Assembly (NCBI GenBank): GCA_020050435.1
Contig: JAGVKQ010000019.1
Coordinates: 62,001 to 126,000, forward strand
Direction: 5' to 3'
DNA length: 64,000 nt
Source: Candidatus Caenarcanales bacterium
Lineage (GTDB): Bacteria; Cyanobacteriota; Vampirovibrionia; 2-02-FULL-35-15
The notes under the pieces are model-generated. The model was given only the letters and a program-made list of their open reading frames with translations. It did no database searches and was not told where the DNA came from. The position numbers and the translations under genes are program-made. Of the stretch, positions 46,019-55,273 are shown piece by piece; the stretch's first letter is position 1; each line of letters starts with the position of its first letter.

Positions 46019-47145
46019 TTTGGTCTCAAAATAATCCCTAATACTCCTGCAACCAAGATTATCACTGGTTCAGGAATGAGCTTAAACTTTGTAAGACAAA
46101 AAGCAGATATTAGAAAAATTAAAAATGTCTGAGGATCGATAATTACTTTATTTGCAAGAGTAAAACATGATGCAAAGATAGCTCCACAAATGCATGCCGT
46201 AACACCGGTGATGAAACTTTGTACATCTTTATTCTTCGAAAACTTATTATAAATAGGACTTAGAAAAATCACAAAAAAATAAACTGGTAAAAATACTGCT
46301 ATTGTGGATATGATTGCTCCCGTTACTCCTTTTATAAGGTATCCAATAAAAGTTACAGTAACTAAAACTGGTCCAGGAGTAACCATTCCTATAGATACGG
46401 CATCTATAAATTCTTTCTCAGTTATCCATTGGTATTTTTCTACTACTCCTTCATGTAAAAATGGAACAATGGCAAGTCCGCTACCAAACACTAGTAATCC
46501 TGCACTGAAAAAATAAATAAAAAGCTTCACTAGGACTGGATTTACAAGGTTTATATTTAATCCGTTTATTGGTAATAGTGAAAAGCTGTTTAATGTTTTT
46601 TTATTAAATAACATATAGATTATGCCAATTATGATTATTAAAACTATTAACTCTGTTTTGGAAAAAATGCTTATAAGAAAAACTATAAAGAAGAGTAACC
46701 AAAGCATTTTATCTTTTTGAATAGAAAGTTTACTAAGATTTATAGCTGCTTTGAAAATTATTGAAATTGCTGCTGGACTCATTCCGTAGAGAAAAGCTTC
46801 TAACCAGCTTAATCCTTTGTATCTAACATAAAAAAATGAAATAACTAAAACTATAAAAGATGGCGGTATTACAAAAGCTAAAAGTACAAGAGTTGCACCG
46901 GTTATTTTGAAGCGTAAATATCCAAGATACATACCTAGCTGTACAGCAAATGGACCTGGTGTAAGTTTTGAAAAAGCCAGAGCATTTTGGAACTCTTCAG
47001 CGGAATACCAGTTTTTCTTTTCTACTAAATCTTTTTGCATATGTCCAACTAATGCTATTGGTCCACCAAAACAGCAAGAACCTAAATAAATGAAATATTT
47101 TAAAAGTTCAATAAGTGAAAAACTGTTCTTTTCTTGTGTAGACAT
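46015..47145 (-). CDS. chrA: ChrA-family chromate transporter
   Basis: Long-chain CHR protein of about 376 residues with two homologous halves. Each begins with the F-G-G-P / G-S-G-L type turn and P-G-P motif: GSCCFGGPIALVGHMQ...AFSKLTPGPFAVQLGMYLG and VFGSGLAIVPFLHEGVV...SIGMVTPGPVLVTVTFIGY. CHR proteins export chromate or related oxyanions; without a chrB neighbour the substrate is open. The frame opens at TTG 47181; ATG 47145 is preferred. Confidence 0.87.
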   Translation of the reverse strand: MSTQEKNSFSLIELLKYFIYLGSCCFGGPIALVGHMQKDLVEKKNWYSAEEFQNALAFSKLTPGPFAVQLGMYLGYLRFKITGATLVLLAFVIPPSFIVLVISFFYVRYKGLSWLEAFLYGMSPAAISIIFKAAINLSKLSIQKDKMLWLLFFIVFLISIFSKTELIVLIIIIGIIYMLFNKKTLNSFSLLPINGLNINLVNPVLVKLFIYFFSAGLLVFGSGLAIVPFLHEGVVEKYQWITEKEFIDAVSIGMVTPGPVLVTVTFIGYLIKGVTGAIISTIAVFLPVYFFVIFLSPIYNKFSKNKDVQSFITGVTACICGAIFASCFTLANKVIIDPQTFLIFLISAFCLTKFKLIPEPVIILVAGVLGIILRPN

Positions 47146-47306
47146 GAAAATAAGTCTATAGGTCAATATGTCCCAGGTCAATAATGAACAGGGAAAAATC
47201 CGAAGTGTATTTATTGTTTTCTATCGGAAGTTGATTATTAGCTTCTTACTCAGTACTACTTATGACAAAAGGACTCTCAGCTAGAAGTTTTTATGATAAT
47301 CTTTAG

Positions 47307-47411
47307 TAGATATAAAGCAATTTTATATCTATTAAATACAATGATGTATAGCTGATTACCTTGTAAGTTTTTAGTGTAATTTATTGGTTTTTGAAGTGAT
47401 TTCGTCACTTC
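47307..47411. promoter_or_regulatory. Two dyads upstream of etfB
   Basis: The 355-base region 47146-47500 has no gene. It holds a 10-5-10 inverted repeat at 47307-47331 (TAGATATAAA / TTTATATCTA) and a 7-5-7 inverted repeat at 47393-47411 (GAAGTGA / TCACTTC). The first has the symmetry of a dimeric repressor site; the second could be an mRNA hairpin. The half-site AGATATAAA recurs at 37908-37916 before the acyl-CoA dehydrogenase. Confidence 0.4.
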
Positions 47412-47500
47412 CGAATATTAAGCTTTTTAAAGCAATAATTACATTAAAAGAGAGAGTTAATCATAAAGGGAAGAATACTAGAAATACCCTTGAAATTACT

Positions 47501-48331
47501 ATGGCAAATATAGAAAACATTTTTGTTCTAATAAAGCAAGTTCCTGACCAAAGTGCAAAGGCAGGGATCAATCCTGATGGAACAATAGATAGAGCAAAAG
47601 CAAAAAGAATGTTGAATCCTTTTGACAGATTTGCTTTGCAAGCAGCTTTGCACACTAAAAAAACATATGGTGGAAAAGTTACAGCTATTTCTATGGGGCC
47701 TCCAGCAGCTACAGAAATCTTATTAGAGGCATTAGAAAATGGAGTTGATTCTACTTGTCTTTTAAGTGATAAAAGACTTGCAGCTTCAGATACGCTCGCT
47801 ACAGCTTATGCATTGCATAAAGTTGTTCAATCTCTTGGAAAGTTTGACCTTATTTTCTGTGGTCTCCAAACGACAGATGGAGACACTGCACAAGTTGGTC
47901 CACAAATTGCAGAAAGACTCGGACTTCCACAAACTACATACTGTGAAGATTTTAAGATAGAAAATGGAAAAGTAATTGCTAGAAGAGTTGTAGAAGGTGG
48001 ACATGAAACTGTAAAAATGGAAATGCCTGCTCTTATTACAGTTGCTAATTCTTATCATCCACTAGAATATAAAAGCTTGCGTGGAGCAAGAATGGTTCAA
48101 AATTTAGTAAGAAATAAAACCGAATTAGATAAGTATATTAAAACGGTTACTCTTGATGATGTGGGTGCAGATCCAGCAAAATGTGGATTAAAAGGGTCAC
48201 CTACCATCGTAGCTAGAACAGATAAAGTTTCAGAGTTAGGCGGAAGCTGTATTATAAAACAAGGCTTGCCAGTAGAGCAAATGGTTTCAGAGGTGATAGC
48301 AGGGGCTAATATTTTGGAATTTGTCCGGTAG
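47501..48331 (+). CDS. etfB: Electron transfer flavoprotein, beta subunit
   Basis: Start chosen at ATG 47501 (MANIENIFVLIKQVPD), which gives the family length of about 276; the frame opens 39 codons earlier with no homologous sequence. It has the nucleotide-binding signature CGLQTTDGDTAQVGPQIAERLGLPQTTYCEDF (about 120-152). EtfB binds AMP (or FAD in bifurcating types) and with EtfA shuttles electrons from acyl-CoA dehydrogenase. The TAG stop lies inside a palindromic repeat that starts at 48328. Confidence 0.93.
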   Translation: MANIENIFVLIKQVPDQSAKAGINPDGTIDRAKAKRMLNPFDRFALQAALHTKKTYGGKVTAISMGPPAATEILLEALENGVDSTCLLSDKRLAASDTLATAYALHKVVQSLGKFDLIFCGLQTTDGDTAQVGPQIAERLGLPQTTYCEDFKIENGKVIARRVVEGGHETVKMEMPALITVANSYHPLEYKSLRGARMVQNLVRNKTELDKYIKTVTLDDVGADPAKCGLKGSPTIVARTDKVSELGGSCIIKQGLPVEQMVSEVIAGANILEFVR

Positions 48332-48357
48332 AAAGGCAATTCGTGAATTGCCTGTAC
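48328..48357. repeat. REP-like palindrome at the etfB stop codon
   Basis: An imperfect 30-bp palindrome starting GTAG and ending GTAC. Its core is AGGCAATTC-GT-GAATTGCCT. It begins two bases after the last sense codon and supplies the stop codon of etfB. Short palindromes with GTAGGGGCAATTC-type arms are common dispersed repeats in cyanobacteria and other phyla, as I recall. Confidence 0.6.
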
Positions 48358-48364
48358 AAGTGTA

Positions 48365-49504
48365 ATGGTTAAACATAAAAAAATGGCAGAAGAACAAGAA
48401 AAATTAAAAGAAATAATTACACCTAGCAACAAAGAGGTTATTGTTATTTGTGAGCAGCAAAAAGGTGAAGTAAAGCCTGTTGCTCTAGAGCTTTTAGGTG
48501 CTGGTAGAGATCTTGCAAATAAATTAGGTGGAAAGCTTTCATGTGTTTTGCTTGGAAGTAAACTTGATGAAGCTGTGAAAAAACTAATTGCTTATGGGGC
48601 AGATATTGTTTATGTTGCTGATAATCCTATTCTTGAAAACTATCAGACGCTCCCATACAGAAGAGTCATTGTTGAGTTCCTTGAAAGTTTTCCATTGCCT
48701 CCACACATAGTACTTTTAGGCTCGACTACTACAGGACGAGACATTGCTCCTAGAATTGCTGCACATTTTGAAACAGGATTGACTGCTGATTGTACAGAAT
48801 TAGATATAGGACCTTATGAACATACTAATAAAATGGATCCTGACAAAGTAGGTCTTTATCCAGGTTGTTTATATGCTATTCGTCCTAGTTTTGGTGAGAG
48901 CTTAAAAGCTAGAATTTTAGGACCATGGAAAAATCCTCAGATGGCTACTGTCAGACCTGGAATTATGCTTCCACTTTCTCCTGACTACAGTAGAAAAGGT
49001 GAAGTGAAAGAAATCTCTGTAAATTTAAAACCTGAAGATTACAGAACTGAATTAATAGAAATTGTGCATGAAATAAATAAGTCTATAAACTTAACTGAAG
49101 CTGATGTAATTGTTTCTGGTGGATTTGGTTTAGGTAAGGCTGATGGATTTGACCTTATTAAAGAACTTGCAGCTTGTTTTGAAAACTCAGCTGTAGGGGC
49201 TTCAAGGAAAGCTGTTGATATTGGTTGGATTTCATATCAACATCAGGTTGGACAGACAGGAAAAACGGTTAGACCAAAAGTTTATATTGCTTGTGGAATT
49301 GCAGGAGCTATTCAGCACAGAGTAGGGATGAGCAAATCTACTACTATCATTGCTATAAATAAAGACCCTGATGCTCCTATATTTAAATTTGCTAATTATG
49401 GGATAGTAGGAGATGTATATCATATTATTCCTGAGTTGATAAAACAATTTAAGTCAAAATCATCTGGTGAAAAAGAGGAGAAATCTCTTGTCAAGCAAGG
49501 ATAA
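48365..49504 (+). CDS. etfA: Electron transfer flavoprotein, alpha subunit
   Basis: 379 residues. The FAD-binding C-terminal domain is clear: VSGGFGLGKADGFDLIKELA (about 252-271), VGASRKAVDIGWISYQHQVGQTGKTVRPKVYIACGIAGAIQHRVGM (about 278-323) and INKDPDAPIFKFANYGIVGD (about 332-351). The N-terminal part has an insertion around 165-225 (KMDPDKVGLYPGCLY...) that makes it longer than the usual 310-330 residues. It overlaps the ETF-QO gene. Confidence 0.93.
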   Translation: MVKHKKMAEEQEKLKEIITPSNKEVIVICEQQKGEVKPVALELLGAGRDLANKLGGKLSCVLLGSKLDEAVKKLIAYGADIVYVADNPILENYQTLPYRRVIVEFLESFPLPPHIVLLGSTTTGRDIAPRIAAHFETGLTADCTELDIGPYEHTNKMDPDKVGLYPGCLYAIRPSFGESLKARILGPWKNPQMATVRPGIMLPLSPDYSRKGEVKEISVNLKPEDYRTELIEIVHEINKSINLTEADVIVSGGFGLGKADGFDLIKELAACFENSAVGASRKAVDIGWISYQHQVGQTGKTVRPKVYIACGIAGAIQHRVGMSKSTTIIAINKDPDAPIFKFANYGIVGDVYHIIPELIKQFKSKSSGEKEEKSLVKQG

Positions 49505-51224
49505 AATTCAATACGATGTTTTAATTGTGGGAGGCGGATCTGGAAGTTTCGCACTGGCACATCATCTTGTAGATTTAGCAGCTAAAAATGGAACAAAGTT
49601 TAGTATGGCTATCCTTGAAAAAGGAAAAGAGTTTGGTTCTCATATTGTTAGCGGCGCTGTATCAAATCTAAGAGTTATTGAAAAACTCTTTCCCGACTAT
49701 AAAACAAATGATTTCCCTCTTGAAGGTATTTGTAATGAAAGTTTTTTTTCTATTCTTGGTAATAAGAAAAAATGGGATGTTCCAAATGCTTTACTGCCAA
49801 AAGGTTTAATTAAAAATGGTTGCGCCATTTTGACTTTAAGTCATGTTGTGTATTGGATGTACAATAAATTAAAAGAAAAAGCAGCTAATAATCCAAACAT
49901 TACCATTGATTTTTTCCCAGGATTTTCAGCCCATACAGTTATTTTTGAAGGTGATACTGTCGTTGGAGTCCAGGCTACAGAAGGCAATTCAGGTTTAGAT
50001 GTTGATAATGCTATTTATGGTAAGGTTACTTGTTTTGGTGATAAAGGTTTTATTTCTAGAGATGTAATTGAGCATTTTAAATTGAGAGATAATCCTCAGA
50101 TTTGGTCTATTGGTGTTAAAGAAATTTGGCAACTTGCTCCTGATAAAGATTATTTTGGAAAAGTATGGCATACGTTAGGATTTCCACTTTTTGATGGATC
50201 GTTTGGTGGAAGCTTTATATATGGCATGAAGGACAATAAACTAACTATAGGTATGGTTATTTCACTGGATAGTGAAAATCCTAATATTAATCCACAGCAA
50301 AAACTTCAAGATTTAAAAAAACATCCATGGGTTCAAGAAATGATAAAGGATGGAAAGCTATTAAGATATGGCGGAGCTGTTCTTCCTGAAGGTGGTTTTT
50401 ATAGCTTACCTAAGAAGTTCTCAGTTGCTGGAGCTATTCTTTTAGGTGATGCTCTAGGAGTTCTTGATATTGAGAGGCTTTCAGGAATTGATAAGTCTAT
50501 GGAATCTGGATATCAAGCTGCAGAAGTAATTCATGAATGTATTATTGCAAATGATTTTTCAGAATCTAAACTTTCTTCTTATAAAGAAAAGCTAATGGGT
50601 ACCTTTGTGGGGAAAGAATTAAAAGAAGGTCGTTATTTTAGAATGGCATGGCAAGAAAATCCAAGACTGTTGAAATCATACTTGCCAAAAATAATAAGTA
50701 GCATTGATAAAACAAATCCACTTTTTGGTTTCTTAAATATAGGGCTTACTGAAAATCCTATTAAAGCTATCTTTGATGCTATAAGACTTAAGTATTTAAT
50801 GGATGGAAATGAAGTTGGTCCTGTTAAATATAAACTTGATTATAAGCATATAGTGCCGAACTTTAAACCAAGTGCAGAAATTAAAACAAATGGTTATGCA
50901 AAAGAAACTGTTTACTCTCGTGAAGATGCAGTATTCTATGCAAAAACAAAATATCATGAAGGAAATAAACACATAGATGAGTTTAGTTCTGATACTTGTA
51001 TTAAGTGTATAAAAACATATGATGCTCTAGATAAACAAACTCCTTGCGTTTCTGACTGTACAGCTGAAGTTCATAGAATAGACATTTTGGATAATAAAAG
51101 AATGCATGGCATGTCATTGGAAAACTGTATTCAATGTAGAACATGTGAAATTGTTTGTCCTGAGATCAATCTTAGAGTAAGACCTACAGCAGAAGGATCT
51201 GGACCTGATTTCATGGGTTTATAA
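49488..51224 (+). CDS. ETF-quinone oxidoreductase (FixC-FixX-like)
   Basis: About 578 residues. An N-terminal FAD Rossmann motif (YDVLIVGGGSGSFALAHHL) is followed by the ETF-QO body (GYQAAEVIHECI...). A C-terminal ferredoxin domain carries C-x2-C-x2-C-x3-C-P (NCIQCRTCEIVCPEINLRVRPT) preceded by more cysteines. It passes electrons from reduced ETF to membrane quinone. The frame opens at GTG 49467; AGAGGAG at 49475-49481 is spaced for the TTG at 49488, so I prefer that start. It is co-transcribed with etfBA. Confidence 0.9.
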   Translation: MSSKDKIQYDVLIVGGGSGSFALAHHLVDLAAKNGTKFSMAILEKGKEFGSHIVSGAVSNLRVIEKLFPDYKTNDFPLEGICNESFFSILGNKKKWDVPNALLPKGLIKNGCAILTLSHVVYWMYNKLKEKAANNPNITIDFFPGFSAHTVIFEGDTVVGVQATEGNSGLDVDNAIYGKVTCFGDKGFISRDVIEHFKLRDNPQIWSIGVKEIWQLAPDKDYFGKVWHTLGFPLFDGSFGGSFIYGMKDNKLTIGMVISLDSENPNINPQQKLQDLKKHPWVQEMIKDGKLLRYGGAVLPEGGFYSLPKKFSVAGAILLGDALGVLDIERLSGIDKSMESGYQAAEVIHECIIANDFSESKLSSYKEKLMGTFVGKELKEGRYFRMAWQENPRLLKSYLPKIISSIDKTNPLFGFLNIGLTENPIKAIFDAIRLKYLMDGNEVGPVKYKLDYKHIVPNFKPSAEIKTNGYAKETVYSREDAVFYAKTKYHEGNKHIDEFSSDTCIKCIKTYDALDKQTPCVSDCTAEVHRIDILDNKRMHGMSLENCIQCRTCEIVCPEINLRVRPTAEGSGPDFMGL

Positions 51225-51225
51225 G

Positions 51226-51813
51226 CTACAGTCTCGTCCCAATTAAATCTATCTGAATAGGGTGTGCTTTTATTATTTGTTCTACCTGTTCATCGGTGAA
51301 ATATTTTTTATCATAAGCACAGACAGTCTGGAAGTTTTCTCCTTTAATCTGGGAAAGACACTTGTCTGCATATTCTTCCCATTTTAAGAATTCATCAGAA
51401 CATATAAGGACTTTTCCTGATTGTGAAATCTCTACAAATGCTCTGAATCCTGTGTACCCATCTTCAATAGCTTTTTTTGTGGAGTTAATATAAAACCGTA
51501 TGATTTCTTCCATTGAAAACGGTTCATTTTTTAGATAAATATTTTTAAACTGTTCTATTAGTATTCTTCCAGTGGGAGAAAGATCTTCAGCAGGAATGGG
51601 GCCTTCTCTGTAAATATGTTTAAAGCTTCTAATGATGTCTTCTCTTTTTATCTCATCAAGTACAATTAAACACCTTTCATTCCTTTTAAACCCCTCTCTA
51701 ATAAACGGGATCAAGCAATGGAGAAATTCCAAATTTGACTTATAAATCAAACATGTGTGTTCATGTTTATCAAGTTCTTGGATGGTTTTAATTTTTGACG
51801 TCATTGTCTTCAT
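51226..51813 (-). CDS. MEDS-domain sensory protein
   Basis: A 195-residue protein matching the MEDS (DcmR-sensory) domain: HEHTCLIYKSNLEFLHCLIPFIREGFKRNERCLIVLDE at the start, GYTGFRAFVEIS near 120, and CAYDKKYFTDEQVEQIIKAHP near the end. MEDS domains sense small molecules or partner with PAS and kinase proteins. A strong GGAGGGGG ribosome site overlaps the PAS gene stop, so the two genes form an operon. No kinase or output domain is present. Confidence 0.8.
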   Translation of the reverse strand: MKTMTSKIKTIQELDKHEHTCLIYKSNLEFLHCLIPFIREGFKRNERCLIVLDEIKREDIIRSFKHIYREGPIPAEDLSPTGRILIEQFKNIYLKNEPFSMEEIIRFYINSTKKAIEDGYTGFRAFVEISQSGKVLICSDEFLKWEEYADKCLSQIKGENFQTVCAYDKKYFTDEQVEQIIKAHPIQIDLIGTRL

Positions 51814-51823
51814 TACCCCCTCC

Positions 51824-52681
51824 TTATATATCTGCCCTAAAAGATGTAACCATTTCTCTCCTGTTTACGGAGTTATTTCTATAGTAAGATGCTAATGAAC
51901 TCATGAGTTCAAGTAAAACTCTTTTACTGGATTCGTTAAACAACTTATCTTTTCTTGTTCTTAAAACCGTTTTATGAATATCTAAAACATCTGCTGGACC
52001 AGCTTTAAGATGACCTAATTGTTTAGCAAAAGATCTAATTTCATCTGTAATCAAATCGTGCCAATTATAATCATTTGCTACTAAAGAAAGCTCCAGAATG
52101 GCAGTATACTTTGAAGTGATGCCCGTGAATATTTTAGGTTCTGATTTGTTTAGTGGTATGAAATCCAGTAAGGTTGACATTATTTCTGACTTGTAAATAT
52201 CTGAAAGCTTATCAATGTCTTTAATTTCTTTTTCTTGTTTTATCTTTTCATTTTGCTCTGATAAACAAATTTCTTTAAATGTAACAACACCACCTTTTAT
52301 ATCCCCATCATTTCCTAAAATCGGTTTTCCATTTACATTTATAAGTGTGCCATCTTCATTTTTAGGATTCCGAATAAAAAGTTCTATGTCTTGTGCTTCT
52401 TCTCCATTTAGTGCTTTAACTAATGGAAGTTCATTGGAAGGATAAGGAGTAATCTTATCTGGATAAAAACATCCATAGTGGCTAGACCATTCATCTGGTT
52501 TAGTATTAGAATGTCCAAGCCCAATTATTTCAATTGCTTTTGGATTCCAGTATAAAAAAATACCACTTTTATCAGCTATTACAATTCCATCACTTAATGT
52601 ATTTAGTACAGATTCATAAATAACAAAATCAGCTCTAGGCTGTGGAGTTTGTAACTTTTTATTTGAGAGGTTAGCCAACAT
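51824..52681 (-). CDS. PAS-domain protein with helical C-terminal region
   Basis: Start set at ATG 52681 (AGGAG 8 bases upstream), giving 285 residues. A PAS domain occupies about 20-140 (ESVLNTLSDGIVIADKSGIFLYWNPKAIEIIGLG ... GGVVTFKEI). Next is a coiled-coil-like linker (EQNEKIKQEKEIKDIDK). The rest is a helical domain (about 170-285) without histidine-kinase H or N boxes. It likely signals through the MEDS partner. It is divergent from the SpeE-like gene. Confidence 0.75.
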   Translation of the reverse strand: MLANLSNKKLQTPQPRADFVIYESVLNTLSDGIVIADKSGIFLYWNPKAIEIIGLGHSNTKPDEWSSHYGCFYPDKITPYPSNELPLVKALNGEEAQDIELFIRNPKNEDGTLINVNGKPILGNDGDIKGGVVTFKEICLSEQNEKIKQEKEIKDIDKLSDIYKSEIMSTLLDFIPLNKSEPKIFTGITSKYTAILELSLVANDYNWHDLITDEIRSFAKQLGHLKAGPADVLDIHKTVLRTRKDKLFNESSKRVLLELMSSLASYYRNNSVNRREMVTSFRADI

Positions 52682-52738
52682 GTATAATCTCCTATTACTC
52701 CACCGCAATATCAATATATTTTCATTGATTTAACTTGA

Positions 52739-52750
52739 GTAACATGTTAC
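52739..52750. promoter_or_regulatory. 12-bp palindrome between divergent genes
   Basis: GTAACATGTTAC lies 58 bases upstream of the PAS gene start and about 145 bases before the SpeE-like gene. A dimeric regulator could bind it. Support is only symmetry and location. Confidence 0.3.
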
Positions 52751-52893
52751 ATAAAAATTAAAATTTTAGTGTTAAGAAAATGATTGACATTTAAGATACA
52801 ATTCTTAACCTCTTTAATGAGAATTAAAATATGTCGATTGGGGCACAAATTTAACAGTTTTACAGCTATTTAACAGTATTCAAAGGGGGCATT

Positions 52894-55077
52894 TTGGTTT
52901 TAATTTACACCTTAACTATTTTCCTAAGTTCAACCTTGCTTTTTTTAATCCAACCAATGTTTGGGAAAATGCTTTTGCCTTTACTGGGTAGTTCTCCAAA
53001 TGTTTGGAATACTTGCATGTTTTTTTTTCAGGGAGTTTTACTTTTAGGTTATTTGTATGCCCATAAATCAGTTTCATTTTTTGGAATTAACAAACAATCA
53101 AAATTACATTTATTGATTTTAGCTTTGCCTTTATTTCTTTTGCCTATAGTTATTCCTTCTTCCTGGTCTCCAGGGGTTGAAAAAAATCCAATTTTGTCAC
53201 TAATTTATTTGATGGTAATAACCGTTGGCTTGCCTTTTTTTGCACTATCTACCAGTGCTCCTCTCCTTCAAAAATGGTTTTCACATACAAACCATCAAAA
53301 TGCTAACAATCCTTATTTCTTATATGTTGCTAGTAATCTAGGTAGTTTAATAGCACTTATTTCTTATCCTTTTTTAATTGAGCCTAATTTAAAAGTTATA
53401 GATCAAGGCCGATTATGGATGATTTTATACTGGGTATTTTGCGGCCTTGTTTTCTTTTGTGCAAAAGAGTTTTGGAAATCCAAAGAAAACCATGAAGATT
53501 TAAAAGCTGAAAAAATTACTGTAATTGCATGGTCTGTAAAAATCAAATGGTTAATTCTTTCTTTTATTCCATCTAGTATGCTTCTTGGAGTTACTACTTA
53601 TTTAACCACCGATATAGCTACAGTTCCTCTTCTTTGGATTTTACCTCTTATACTTTATCTTCTTACTTTTATTATTGTATTTTCAGAAAAACCTATTTTT
53701 AGCCATGAGCTAATGATAAAAGCCATGCCATTTTTAATAATCTCAATTTTATTCCAATTAATTACAGTAGAGACAAAAAACATTTTACTGACAATTTTAA
53801 TTCATTTATTTAGCTTCTTTGTTTGTTCAATGGTTTGTCATGGTGAGTTAGTAAAGCTAAAGCCTGACGTGAAGCACCTTACAGCTTTTTATCTTTGGAT
53901 GTCGATCGGAGGATTCTTCGGAGGACTTTTTAACAGTATTATTGCTCCTATTGTTTTTCAATCTGTTTATGAATATCCTCTGGCAATTGTACTTGCATGT
54001 TTTGCAATACCAAAATTAAATAAGAAAGAATCTACTGGAGTAAAATCACTAGATTTTATTATTCCTGTTTTTATTTTCTTTTTTATATTTGGACTTACAA
54101 CTTATCTTCCGAAGTTAAAACTTAATTCAGCGATGTTAGAAAATCTTATTCTTTTTGGAATCCCTGCTATTCTTGCTTTAATATTTAGTTCAAGACCCAT
54201 AAGATTTGGACTTTCTATCGGTGCCATAATTCTTGGATGTAGTTTTTATGCTAATAAAGATGAAAAACTTTTATACATAAGTAGAAGTTTCTTTGGTGTG
54301 AATAAAGTGACTTTAAGTAAAGATGCAAATCACCACTATCTTATACATGGAAGAACAAAACATGGAGCACAAGGTTTAAATCCTTCTACTGAACATGAGC
54401 CATTAACCTATTATTTTAGAACAGGACCCATTGGTCAATATTTACAGAGCCAAAATCTTTTAAATGAAAAATCAAAAGTTGGTGTAATAGGACTAGGTGC
54501 AGGTTCATTAATTGAGTATGCAAAGCCAGGACAAGAGTGGAGATTTTATGAAATTGATCCTGTTGTTTTAAAAATTGCAGAAGATAAAGAGTATTTTACT
54601 TTTTTAAGTAATGCAAAAACTAATTATGATGTGATTCTCGGCGATGGCAGACTTTCTTTAAATAAAGAACCAAATAATAAATATGATCTTATAGTTATTG
54701 ATGCATTTAGTTCTGACTCTATTCCTGCTCATTTGCTTACGAAAGAAATGATGAAGATTTACCTCTCAAAACTTAGATTTACTGGGGTTTTAGCTTTTCA
54801 TATTTCAAATCATTTTTTAGATCTTGAACCTGTTTTATCTGCTCTTTCAAAAGATGCAAACCTTTTTGGTTTGATTCAATATGATTTAAATGCAACAGCT
54901 GCTGAGCTAAAACAAAAGAAAGATGGATCTGTCTGGGTTTTAATTTCTAGAGATCGTGAATATATTGGTGAGGTTGTAAATGATGAAAGATGGAAACCGC
55001 TTACAGATAAAACGGTCCGTATCTGGACAGATGACTTTTCAAATATTTTTAGTGTGATGCGGTGGAAGGATAATTAA
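52894..55077 (+). CDS. Fused membrane-domain/spermidine-synthase-like protein
   Basis: 727 residues starting at TTG, with AAGGGGGC 5 bases upstream. Residues about 1-470 have 12 or more helices (FLSSTLLFLIQPMFGKMLLPLLGSSPNVWNTCMFFFQGVLLLGYLYAH at the start). Residues about 500-720 are a SpeE-like Rossmann domain (VGVIGLGAGSLIEYAKPGQEWRFYEIDPVVLKIAED, VILGDGRLSL, YDLIVIDAFSSDSIPAHLLTKE). The fused architecture is widespread; the substrate and whether it makes polyamine are unknown. Confidence 0.85.
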   Translation: MVLIYTLTIFLSSTLLFLIQPMFGKMLLPLLGSSPNVWNTCMFFFQGVLLLGYLYAHKSVSFFGINKQSKLHLLILALPLFLLPIVIPSSWSPGVEKNPILSLIYLMVITVGLPFFALSTSAPLLQKWFSHTNHQNANNPYFLYVASNLGSLIALISYPFLIEPNLKVIDQGRLWMILYWVFCGLVFFCAKEFWKSKENHEDLKAEKITVIAWSVKIKWLILSFIPSSMLLGVTTYLTTDIATVPLLWILPLILYLLTFIIVFSEKPIFSHELMIKAMPFLIISILFQLITVETKNILLTILIHLFSFFVCSMVCHGELVKLKPDVKHLTAFYLWMSIGGFFGGLFNSIIAPIVFQSVYEYPLAIVLACFAIPKLNKKESTGVKSLDFIIPVFIFFFIFGLTTYLPKLKLNSAMLENLILFGIPAILALIFSSRPIRFGLSIGAIILGCSFYANKDEKLLYISRSFFGVNKVTLSKDANHHYLIHGRTKHGAQGLNPSTEHEPLTYYFRTGPIGQYLQSQNLLNEKSKVGVIGLGAGSLIEYAKPGQEWRFYEIDPVVLKIAEDKEYFTFLSNAKTNYDVILGDGRLSLNKEPNNKYDLIVIDAFSSDSIPAHLLTKEMMKIYLSKLRFTGVLAFHISNHFLDLEPVLSALSKDANLFGLIQYDLNATAAELKQKKDGSVWVLISRDREYIGEVVNDERWKPLTDKTVRIWTDDFSNIFSVMRWKDN

Positions 55078-55104
55078 GGTGGTTTTGCTATTTGTAGAGC
55101 TATT

Positions 55105-55134
55105 TGTAGAGCCGTAGCGCGCTACGGCTCTACA
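55105..55134. repeat. 30-bp perfect palindrome (REP-like)
   Basis: Half-site TGTAGAGCCGTAGC, then GC, then the exact reverse complement. It is markedly G+C-rich for this DNA. A tandem partial copy of its left end (TTTGTAGAGC) precedes it at 55091-55100. It lies 28 bases after the SpeE-like stop and could also act as a transcript hairpin. Confidence 0.75.
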
Positions 55135-55273
55135 TAAGAAGGAAATATCTTAGGTTAAGGACTTTTATTAGAGAAATTTTATCTAATTTATAATATTTTC
55201 TTTAGATTTCCTGTTGAATCAAGGTTATGACTTAAGCTATATTAAAAACAAACATTTTAAGGAGACATTAGAG

